DNA of 64,000 nucleotides, from assembly GCF_000308855.1 (NCBI RefSeq), contig NZ_BAGM01000209.1, forward strand, positions 1-64,000. The letters run 5' to 3'. The stretch comes from Nocardia veterana NBRC 100344. Lineage in GTDB: Bacteria > Actinomycetota > Actinomycetes > Mycobacteriales > Mycobacteriaceae. Shown one piece after another: positions 25,390-32,816 of this stretch; position 1 is the first letter of the stretch, and every line of letters begins with the position of its first letter. The translations under genes were made by a program, and so were the position numbers. The notes under the pieces were generated by a model. It searched no databases, had not been told where the DNA came from, and saw nothing but the letters and a program-made list of their open reading frames with translations.

Positions 25390-26727
25390 ATGAGCGACTT
25401 CGGACCGCTGGACACGGGTTTCATGGAGCTGGAAGACAGCGACCGCCATCTCAGCATCGCCATCGCCGCGGTTGCCGTCGTCGCCGGACCCGTGCCCGGC
25501 AGAGCACAGTTCGACCAGACCGTCACCCGAGCGCTGTCCCGGTACGGCCGCCTGCGGCAGCGGATGCGGCGCACACCACTGGACCTCACCGCGCCCAGTT
25601 GGGAAGACGATCCGGACTTCCGGTTGTCGCGGCACGTCCGGTGGGCGGCACTGCCCCGCCCGCGCGACGAGAGTGCCCTGCGCGAGCTGGTGGGCGAGGA
25701 GCTCGCCCGGCGCTTCGATCGCGAGCATCCGCTGTGGCAGGTCGTCGTCGTCGACAATCTGGCCGGAGATCGCTGGGCGGTGATCGTCAAGGCGCATCAC
25801 AGCATGGTCGACGGGATCGCCGGGATCACGGTGTTCGAAAGTCTCTGCGACGAGGCGCCCGAGTCGGTCTCCGAGCCACCCGAGCGGCCCGCGGACAGCG
25901 CGGTGGACCTGACCGCGACGGTGAGTGCCGCGCTCCGGTTCCCCTATACCGCTTCGCGTTTCGCCATCCGCACGGCACGCACGCTGGTGCCGGTGCTGCG
26001 CGCTACGGTGGTCCCCACTCCTACGTCCTCACTCAACGGCCCGCTGGGCCGAAGACGGCGGTATGCGGTGGCGCGGACCTCGCTGGCCCAGCTGCACGAG
26101 ATCGGTGCCGCGTTCGACGCGACGGTCAACGATGTCGCGGTCGCCGCCCTCGCCGGTGCGTATCGACGTCTGCTGTGCGGGCGGGGCGAAGAACCGGCAG
26201 CGGATTCGGTGCGGATCGTGATACCGGTGTCGATGCGCCCCACCCAGGCGAAATACGCGATGGACAACCGGGTTTCGGTGGTCATCGCCGCCTTACCGGT
26301 CGATGTCGGCGATCCGGTGCACCGGCTGCGCGCGGTGCACGAGCGCATCGCCCGGCATCGCGCTCGTGGTGAGGCGGAGGCCGAGGCGTCGCTGCTGACT
26401 CTGGCCGGCCGGCTGCCCGCGGGTGTGGCGGCGTGGGCGTTCCGGCTGGCCACTCGCTTCCCGCAACGGGGCATCAGCGCGCTCGCGACCAACGTCCCCG
26501 GGCCCCGCCATCCACTCAGGATCGCGGGTGGGGAGGTCGAACAGGTCTGGCCCGCAATGCCGGTCGCCATGCGACTGCGTACCACGGTCGCGATGCTGAG
26601 TTATGCCGGTCGGTTCACCTTCGGAATCACCGGCGACTACGACACCACCCCGGATATCGACCTCATCCCGGCGGCGGTCACCGAGGAGATCGAGACGTTG
26701 CTGGCGCGCGCTCGCGTCGCCGGTTGA
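25390..26727 (+). CDS. Wax ester synthase/diacylglycerol acyltransferase (WS/DGAT)
   Basis: 445-residue WS/DGAT enzyme with catalytic motif HHSMVDG (136-142) and the family motifs PLWQ near 114 and NVPGPRHPL near 370. It transfers acyl groups from acyl-CoA to diacylglycerol or fatty alcohol, making storage triacylglycerol or wax ester at the membrane. The mycobacterial Tgs1 is a DosR target that stores carbon and drains reductant in hypoxia, matching this context. No convincing box is visible in the 120-bp upstream gap, so it may be read through from the Usp gene. Its 3' end overlaps the convergent ATPase gene by 50 bp. Confidence 0.92.
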   Translation: MSDFGPLDTGFMELEDSDRHLSIAIAAVAVVAGPVPGRAQFDQTVTRALSRYGRLRQRMRRTPLDLTAPSWEDDPDFRLSRHVRWAALPRPRDESALRELVGEELARRFDREHPLWQVVVVDNLAGDRWAVIVKAHHSMVDGIAGITVFESLCDEAPESVSEPPERPADSAVDLTATVSAALRFPYTASRFAIRTARTLVPVLRATVVPTPTSSLNGPLGRRRRYAVARTSLAQLHEIGAAFDATVNDVAVAALAGAYRRLLCGRGEEPAADSVRIVIPVSMRPTQAKYAMDNRVSVVIAALPVDVGDPVHRLRAVHERIARHRARGEAEAEASLLTLAGRLPAGVAAWAFRLATRFPQRGISALATNVPGPRHPLRIAGGEVEQVWPAMPVAMRLRTTVAMLSYAGRFTFGITGDYDTTPDIDLIPAAVTEEIETLLARARVAG

Positions 26728-29482
26728 ACCGGCCCCGATCGCCGGCCAGGTCGGGAACTCGGCCGGCCCGGCGCCGCACCACCCACCGATACACCTCGTC
26801 ACAACCCCAGACGATGAACGGGAACGGGACGACGAACGCGATCATCCACGGCGCGAGTGCCGCGGTGCCCAGAACATCCTGCAGCAGCGGCACATAGACC
26901 ACCAGGGCGGTCAGCGCCAGTTCGAAACCGATGCCCCACAACAGCATCGGATTCGAGAAAACGCCGATCGACCGCAGCGACGCGCGATCGGTGCGCGCCG
27001 CGAAGGCGGTGCCGATCTGGCCCGCGACCATGCCGACGAACAGCATCGTCACCGCCTGCCGGTAGGCATGGTGCAGCGCGGCTGCGGGGCCGGTGGGATC
27101 GCCGGGATGCCAGCCCGCGGCGAGCAGGACGGTGAAGAAGCCGGCGAGGGCCAGCACGGCGCAGATGAGCCCCAGGAACAGCCAGGCGCGCAACAACATC
27201 CGGCGCCGGATCACCGGTTCGCCGCGGGGTCGCGGTGGCCGGCGCATGATGCCGGGCTCCGCGTGTTCGCGGCCCAGCGCGAGGGCGGGAAGCGTCTCGG
27301 TCCCCACGTCGAAGGTGAGCAGCAACGGCACCGTCAGCGGAACGGGCACCGCGCCACCGGACAGTGCGAACACCAGGAACGGCAGCACCTCGGGTGTGGC
27401 GTGGGCGAAGATGTAGAAGATGAACTTGCGGATGTTGTCGTAGACCCGGCGTCCGGACTCGACCGCCACGGCGATGGTGGCGAAGTCGTCATCGGTGAGC
27501 ACCATTGTGGATGCCTCGCGGGCGACATCGGTTCCGCTGCGGCCCATGGCGATGCCGATGTCGGCGCGCCGCAGCGCGGGTGCGTCGTTGGCGCCGTCGC
27601 CGGTCATGGCCACCACGTGCCCGGTCTCGCGCAGGGCGTCGGCGATGCGCAGTTTGGCCTCGGGTGAGGACCGGGCGAAGATCACCTCGTCGGTGCCGGC
27701 GAGCAGCGCGTCGAGCCGGGCCTCGCTCATGGCGTCGAGTTCGGGGCCCGTGATGATGGCCGGGGTGCCACGCACGATGCCGACCCGGCGCGCGACGGCG
27801 GCGGCGGTCGCCCCGTGATCGCCGGTGATGACGATGATCCGGATTCCCGCGGTGCGGCAGCGGGCCACGGCTTCGGGTACCTCCGGGCGTGGGGGATCGA
27901 CGATGCTGACGACTGCCAGCAGGGTGAGCGCGGTCTCGGCCGCGGCGGGTGTCGCCGGATCCGGGCCGCCGGCGGGCAGGGGCCGATCGGCGATGGCGAG
28001 CATCCGGTATCCCTCCTGCGCCCGCGCGTCGACGGCGGCGAGCACGTCGGCGCGCCGTCGTTCGGTCAGCGGGCGGGTGGTTCCGTCCGATGCGATCTCC
28101 GCGGCGCACAGCGGGACGACGGTTTCGGGTGCGCCCTTCACGTGGACGGTGTGCGCGCCGTCGGCGTCGTCGAGCGTGGACATGCGTTTGCGGACGGAGT
28201 CGAAGGCGAACTGCCGCAACCGAACCCCGTCCGCCGCCGCCGGATCGAGGGCCGTCGCCGCGGCCAGGACGGCGATATCGGTGGCATCGCCGGTGAGCCC
28301 ACCGGCCGGTGACGGATGGGCGTTGGTGCACAGTGCCACTGCCCGCGCCGCCCGGCGCACCGGTTCCGCGACGTCGGTGGCGGTGAAGGGGTCGATATCA
28401 CCGGAGGTCGTGGCGAGGGTGATCACCCGCATCCGGTTCTCGGTGAGGGTGCCGGTCTTGTCGGTGCAGATCACGTCCGTGGATCCCAGCGTCTCAACGG
28501 CCGACAGCCGTTTGACCACCGCGCCGCGGGCCGCGAGCTGACGCACCCCGATGGCCAGCGCCAGGGTGATCACCGGCAGCAGCCCCTCGGGCACGTTGCC
28601 GACCAGCAGCCCGACGGCGAAGATCACCGCGTCGAGGAACGGCAGTCCCGCTCCGAAGATCGCCAGCGGGATGAACGCCGCGCCGAGCAGGACCGAGATC
28701 GCCGCGATCAGCCATGCCACCCGCCGCACCTGATGTTCGAGCGGACTCTCCTCGGTGCGCACCCGCTCCGACAGCGCGGCGATCCGGCCCAGTTCGGTGC
28801 GCATCCCGGTGGCGAACACGACCGCGACCGCCTCGCCCTGGGTGCAGGCCGTACCACTGAAGATCACGTCGGTGGCCTGCAGCAACGGCACCGTGGAATC
28901 GACCGGCCCGGCGCCGCGGTGGACCGGCACCGATTCCCCGGTCAACGCCGACATATCCACTTCGACCGCGCCGTCCAGCAGCCGGGCATCGGCGGAGATC
29001 TTGTCCCCTTCGGACACGATCAGAACATCGCCGGGCACCAGATCGGCGGTGTCGATACTGCGGCGCGACCCGTCGCGAACGACGGTGGCGTGCGACGGAA
29101 TGAATGCGGCCAGCGCCTCGACGGCATGTTCTGCGTGGCGTTCCTGGACGAACGCGAAGACGGCATTGAGCACGATCACCGACAGGATCGCGATCGCGAC
29201 CGCTTCGATGCCGACCGAGAACGCCAGCGCCGCCGCGGCCCACAGCAGCAGCGCGAGCGGATGGGTGAACTGGCGTAACAGCTCTCGTGGCCATTGCCGG
29301 GTGCCTCGCCTGCGCAGGGTGTTCGGCCCCGCGTGGATCAGCCGTCGGTGCGCCTCGCGGGTGGACAAGCCGTCACGTGAGCTACGCAGATCCCGCAGCA
29401 GCAGGTCCAGCGGTTCGGTGGCTTCGACCTGAGCGGGCAGCTCGGCCGCGGGGGCGGTGTCCGGAGAGACGGAGCCGGGCAC
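26678..29482 (-). CDS. P-type cation-transporting ATPase (P2 family, second copy)
   Basis: 934-residue P-type ATPase: N-terminal cation-ATPase domain (about 20-90), TGES at 181-184, M4 motif PEGLLP (298-303), phosphorylated Asp341 in DKTGTLTEN, GDGANDAPALRRADIGIAMG hinge and C-terminal helices to about 900. PEGLLP-type M4 segments resemble Na+/K+- or fungal cation-type P2 pumps more than the PESLP pump at 2940-5507, so the two pumps probably differ in ion. Overlaps the 3' end of WS/DGAT tail to tail. A DosR-like box (29619-29638) lies in the divergent region with pfkB, 137 bp upstream. Confidence 0.9.
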   Translation of the reverse strand: MPGSVSPDTAPAAELPAQVEATEPLDLLLRDLRSSRDGLSTREAHRRLIHAGPNTLRRRGTRQWPRELLRQFTHPLALLLWAAAALAFSVGIEAVAIAILSVIVLNAVFAFVQERHAEHAVEALAAFIPSHATVVRDGSRRSIDTADLVPGDVLIVSEGDKISADARLLDGAVEVDMSALTGESVPVHRGAGPVDSTVPLLQATDVIFSGTACTQGEAVAVVFATGMRTELGRIAALSERVRTEESPLEHQVRRVAWLIAAISVLLGAAFIPLAIFGAGLPFLDAVIFAVGLLVGNVPEGLLPVITLALAIGVRQLAARGAVVKRLSAVETLGSTDVICTDKTGTLTENRMRVITLATTSGDIDPFTATDVAEPVRRAARAVALCTNAHPSPAGGLTGDATDIAVLAAATALDPAAADGVRLRQFAFDSVRKRMSTLDDADGAHTVHVKGAPETVVPLCAAEIASDGTTRPLTERRRADVLAAVDARAQEGYRMLAIADRPLPAGGPDPATPAAAETALTLLAVVSIVDPPRPEVPEAVARCRTAGIRIIVITGDHGATAAAVARRVGIVRGTPAIITGPELDAMSEARLDALLAGTDEVIFARSSPEAKLRIADALRETGHVVAMTGDGANDAPALRRADIGIAMGRSGTDVAREASTMVLTDDDFATIAVAVESGRRVYDNIRKFIFYIFAHATPEVLPFLVFALSGGAVPVPLTVPLLLTFDVGTETLPALALGREHAEPGIMRRPPRPRGEPVIRRRMLLRAWLFLGLICAVLALAGFFTVLLAAGWHPGDPTGPAAALHHAYRQAVTMLFVGMVAGQIGTAFAARTDRASLRSIGVFSNPMLLWGIGFELALTALVVYVPLLQDVLGTAALAPWMIAFVVPFPFIVWGCDEVYRWVVRRRAGRVPDLAGDRGRFNRRRERAPATSRSPR

Positions 29483-29618
29483 GCTCGATCAGCCCGACCG
29501 TGGTGTGGTGTCGTGGGCCATGATGCCTCCCTCCGGCGCCGGCCGGGTCCGGTGACGTTCCCTGCCTTCGCGCGGTGACGTTCCCCTCTTCGACTGTAGG
29601 AGCAGCACTCGCGCGGGA

Positions 29619-29638
29619 CACGGGACTTCGGTCACCAC
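29619..29638 (+). promoter_or_regulatory. DosR-box-like operator upstream of pfkB-type gene
   Basis: CACGGGACTTCGGTCACCAC matches about 14 of 20 DosR consensus positions (GGGACT left half, GTCAC right half). About 48 bp upstream of the kinase start, an activating position. pfkB is a DosR target in M. tuberculosis. Confidence 0.65.
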
Positions 29639-29685
29639 CGGGGCCGACCGGAATGCCCTACTCGGTGGACCGCAGATCCCGTGAG

Positions 29686-30645
29686 ATGAGCCGTATGGCG
29701 ATCGTCACGCTTACGATGAATCCCGCGATCGATAGTGCGGCCCGCACCGACCGGGTGCTCCCTACCGACAAGCTGCGTTGCGGCGCACCACGATTCGATC
29801 CGGGAGGGGGCGGGATCAATGTGGCTCGCACGGTGGCGGCGCTCGGTGAGCCCGTCACCGCGATCTATCCGGCAGGCGGGCACACCGGAGCGTTCCTCGA
29901 ACAGTTGGTACGCGAGTCGGATATCCCCGCCCACGCCGTGGCGACCGCGGAGCCGACCCGGGAGAACTTGGCCGTGTTCGCCGACGACAGCGGGGAACAG
30001 TATCGATTCGTCTTTCCGGGACCTCGCCTGACGCCGGCCGAACAGCACCGCTGCCTGGCGGCGGTGGAGCGCTACGCGGCCGGCGCGGACTATGTGGTCG
30101 CCAGCGGCAGCCTTCCACCCGGTGTCGCCCCCGGTTTCTATCAGGTCGCCGCGGATGTGGCTGCGGCACACGGTGTTCCGCTGATTCTCGATACCTCCGG
30201 ACCCGCGCTGCGGGCGATCCGGCGCGGAGTCTTCCTGATCAAGCCGAGCGTCCGCGAACTCGCGCAGTTGGTCGGGCGCGCCCTGCCCGATCGGGACCGA
30301 CAGGTTGCGGCGGCGCGCGAGCTGGTGGATGCGGCGATCGCCGAGATCGTTGTCGTCTCGCTCGGAGCCGAAGGGGCACTGGCGGTCACCGCCGAGCGGT
30401 CGCGGTGGTTCGTGCCTATTCCGGTGCCGGTGCGCAGCGGAATCGGCGCGGGCGATGCGATGGTGGGCGGTATCGCGGTCGGCCTGACCCGGGGCTACGA
30501 CCTCGACGACGTGATCCGGCTGGGTATCGCCGCGGCCACCGCGGCACTGACCACCTCGGGCACCGCGCCCGGCCTGCGCTCTCGGATCGATCGACTGTAC
30601 GAGGAGCAGCGGCGGACCGCCGCGCTGGTGACCGAGGCCGACTGA
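29686..30645 (+). CDS. pfkB: PfkB-family sugar kinase (6-phosphofructokinase-2 type)
   Basis: 319-residue ribokinase-fold kinase of the 1-phosphofructokinase/PfkB subgroup. Starts with the MAIVTLTMNPAIDSA strand typical of the subgroup, has GGGGINVAR (41-49) and anion-hole/catalytic GAGD (254-257, Asp257). It phosphorylates fructose-6-phosphate or a related sugar phosphate in the cytoplasm. An ATG three codons in (29695) is an equally good start. Predicted DosR activation through the box at 29619-29638. Converges on the GNAT gene with an 18-bp gap. Confidence 0.88.
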   Translation: MSRMAIVTLTMNPAIDSAARTDRVLPTDKLRCGAPRFDPGGGGINVARTVAALGEPVTAIYPAGGHTGAFLEQLVRESDIPAHAVATAEPTRENLAVFADDSGEQYRFVFPGPRLTPAEQHRCLAAVERYAAGADYVVASGSLPPGVAPGFYQVAADVAAAHGVPLILDTSGPALRAIRRGVFLIKPSVRELAQLVGRALPDRDRQVAAARELVDAAIAEIVVVSLGAEGALAVTAERSRWFVPIPVPVRSGIGAGDAMVGGIAVGLTRGYDLDDVIRLGIAAATAALTTSGTAPGLRSRIDRLYEEQRRTAALVTEAD

Positions 30646-30662
30646 ACCGGACCGCGGCACCG

Positions 30663-31157
30663 TCACGGCTTCCCCAGCTGCAGAACCACGTGGACGATGC
30701 CGTCGTCGCGCCGGGCCGACATCGGCAGATCTATCTCCATCAGCAGCTGCATCATCGTGGAATTGGTCGTCATGATGTCGCCCGCGAACCGGTTGATGCC
30801 GTGCCGGCGTGCGGCGTCGGCCAGCCGGGTCAGCAGCGCGGTGCCGATACCGCACTGCTGCTCCGCGTGGGCTACGACCATGGCCACCTCCGCGCAGTCG
30901 GTGCCGGGCAGCACGACGTAGTTCGCGACACCGATGAGCTCGGCACCGAGAAAGGCGCCGAAGGCGCAGTGCGTCGGGTCGCTCGTCGAGATGATGTCCG
31001 CCAGCTGGTCGAGGTGTTTCGGCCGTGGTCCGAAGAAACGGAAGTAGCCGTCGCGTCGCCCCAGTGCGGCGTGCAGTTCGCGGACCGCATCGCGGTCGTC
31101 GGGTGTCAGGCGCCGGTAGCTGATCGTGCTCAGGTCCATGGTCGGCTTCGCGGTCAT
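30663..31157 (-). CDS. GNAT-family N-acetyltransferase
   Basis: 164-residue GNAT-fold protein. Motif A (acetyl-CoA pyrophosphate loop) is EVAMVVAHAEQQCGIGTALL. N-terminal YRRLTPDDRDAVRELHAALGRRDGYFRFFGPRP resembles the acetyltransferase domain of acyl-CoA synthetase-linked (Pat-type) protein acetyltransferases. Substrate unknown. Its ATG overlaps the stop of the upstream kinase gene by 4 bp (ATGA), so the two form a coupled pair, transcribed from the promoter shared with the hydrogenase operon. The start MTAKPTMD was chosen for the overlap. Confidence 0.83.
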   Translation of the reverse strand: MTAKPTMDLSTISYRRLTPDDRDAVRELHAALGRRDGYFRFFGPRPKHLDQLADIISTSDPTHCAFGAFLGAELIGVANYVVLPGTDCAEVAMVVAHAEQQCGIGTALLTRLADAARRHGINRFAGDIMTTNSTMMQLLMEIDLPMSARRDDGIVHVVLQLGKP

Positions 31158-32614
31158 GAAGATGTCCGATCGTTCGTTCGCTGATAGATCCGCAGGGCGG
31201 CGGCGGTAGTCCGCTCCAGGGGTGCGGTGGTATCCAGGACTTTCGCATCCGGCCAGGGGTCTCGGTCGGCCGCCATGGCTGCCGCGATGGCGGCGGTAGC
31301 GTCGGATTCGGATCCGCGGCGGGCCGCGATTCGTGCGGCGGTCACCGATAGCGGTGCGCTGCATCGTATTTCGATCAGGTCGGCGAATGTCCGGGCCGCG
31401 AGGCCGTGCGCGCGTCGTCGCTGGGCGCCGTCGATCCAGCTGGCGTCGAGGACGACCGATCGGCCTTCGGCGAGTAGCGTCTGCGCCTCGGCGCGCATTA
31501 CCGTATAGACGTGGTCGCGGGCGCCGGGTGTGTATGCGCCGGCGTCGTACTCGCCGCTCGCGCCGGCCAGCACGCCGCGGGCGCGGCGATCGGCGCGAAC
31601 CCGATCGCTGGACAGCAGGACCGCGCCGGTCGCCGCGGCCAGGCGCTCGGCGATGGTCGACTTCCCGGTGCCCGGCAAGCCGCCGATCAGCACGAGTCGC
31701 ACCCTGCCGGCCGCCAGGTGGCGCAGGGCGATCTCGATGTGCCGGACCGCATTTCCCGTTCGGTGGTCTCCCTGGTGCCAGCGCACGCAGTCCACCTTCG
31801 CGCGCACCGCCGCGCGGTAGGCGATGTAGTGGTGGTAGAGCGACTCCGGCGCGGGGTCGTGGGTCGTCTCGAGGTACTCCTCGACGAGCGCTCGCCCATA
31901 ATCCGGGTACCCGAGACGTTCCAGATCCATGGCCAGGAAACAGATATCGTCGAGCCGATCGACATAGCGCAGTTCGTCGTCGAAATCGAGACAGTCGACG
32001 ACCCGCACGCCGTCGTCGGTGACGAAGATGTCGTCGGCGCGCAGATCGCCGTGGCCGTCGACGATCCGCCCGGCAGCGATGCGCTTGTCGAACATTGCCG
32101 AGCGGCCGTCGAGATAACGCATCGCGGCGTCGGTCAGTTGCTGCACCGGCGCCGGCCGGAGCGGGGGACACGCCATTCCGGACACCAACGACAACCACCG
32201 CTGTCGAACCGCCGCCATCGTCGCCGCACGATCGATGTCCGCTCCGGTCGGCGCCCGGTCGTGCCAGGCCACCACCTCACGCACCAGCGTCGACAGGGTG
32301 GCGTGAGCGACGGCTGGATCATCGAGACGACTCGACAACCGGGCGGCGTCGGGCAGCCGACGCATCAACAGAACGGGTTCGTTCGCGCCCGTGGTCGGAT
32401 CGCACAGGTGCCCCACGCCGAGATAGACGTCCGGGGCGAAGCGTCGATTGAGCTGGAGTTCACGGGCGCACGCGATTTCGCGCGCGGGGCGGGTGGAGAA
32501 GTCGAGGAAATCGGTCCGCACCGGCTTCTTGATCTTGTAGGCCCGGTCTCCGTACAGCACCACGACGGCCGAATGCGTTTCGGCGAGCGCGGCGAAGGGA
32601 TCGTTGGTCTCCAT
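31154..32614 (-). CDS. Aminoglycoside phosphotransferase-like/AAA kinase fusion (Rv2004c-like)
   Basis: 486-residue two-domain protein. N-terminal APH-like kinase domain (about 10-310; catalytic loop DGHGDLRADDIF and metal-binding region DCLDFDDELRY). C-terminal P-loop kinase domain (about 320-486; Walker A GLPGTGKST). The same architecture is found in Rv2004c, a DosR-regulon gene of M. tuberculosis; substrate unknown. Start METNDPFAAL follows family homology. Coupled to the GNAT gene downstream. Two DosR-like boxes (32648-32689) lie 34-75 bp upstream, in the divergent promoter shared with hypF. Confidence 0.87.
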   Translation of the reverse strand: METNDPFAALAETHSAVVVLYGDRAYKIKKPVRTDFLDFSTRPAREIACARELQLNRRFAPDVYLGVGHLCDPTTGANEPVLLMRRLPDAARLSSRLDDPAVAHATLSTLVREVVAWHDRAPTGADIDRAATMAAVRQRWLSLVSGMACPPLRPAPVQQLTDAAMRYLDGRSAMFDKRIAAGRIVDGHGDLRADDIFVTDDGVRVVDCLDFDDELRYVDRLDDICFLAMDLERLGYPDYGRALVEEYLETTHDPAPESLYHHYIAYRAAVRAKVDCVRWHQGDHRTGNAVRHIEIALRHLAAGRVRLVLIGGLPGTGKSTIAERLAAATGAVLLSSDRVRADRRARGVLAGASGEYDAGAYTPGARDHVYTVMRAEAQTLLAEGRSVVLDASWIDGAQRRRAHGLAARTFADLIEIRCSAPLSVTAARIAARRGSESDATAAIAAAMAADRDPWPDAKVLDTTAPLERTTAAALRIYQRTNDRTSS

Positions 32615-32647
32615 CGTTACCAGCGTCGCCGACGACAGGCCGATTCG

Positions 32648-32667
32648 TGATGGACCAAAGTCATCGG
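32648..32667 (-). promoter_or_regulatory. DosR-box-like site, kinase side of divergent promoter
   Basis: TGATGGACCAAAGTCATCGG: the core GGACC-AAAGTC keeps both half-site centres, about 12 of 20 consensus positions. Lies 34 bp upstream of the Rv2004c-like gene. Confidence 0.45.
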
Positions 32668-32669
32668 CC

Positions 32670-32689
32670 CCGGGGCCGTGTGTCCCGGG
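32670..32689. promoter_or_regulatory. DosR-box-like site, middle of kinase/hypF divergent promoter
   Basis: CCGGGGCCGTGTGTCCCGGG: GGGCC-GTGT-GTCCC in exact DosR spacing with symmetrical flanks. One of three candidate boxes in a 202-bp divergent region. Confidence 0.55.
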
Positions 32690-32764
32690 TAGGTTGCCGA
32701 TCACCGGTTCGGTGGCCGCCGGGATCGCAGCGGCGCTCGGGAACGGTCACCGCCGTTTCCCGAT

Positions 32765-32784
32765 AAAGGGCCTTTCGACCCTAG
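32765..32784 (+). promoter_or_regulatory. DosR-box-like site about 40 bp upstream of hypF
   Basis: AAAGGGCCTTTCGACCCTAG: symmetrical GGGCCTTTCGACCC with DosR spacing. It ends 32 bp before the annotated hypF GTG, a position expected for activation of the hyp-hyd operon. Confidence 0.5.
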
Positions 32785-32816
32785 GTGGACGGTGCCGCGC
32801 AGGCCCACCGTGAAGT

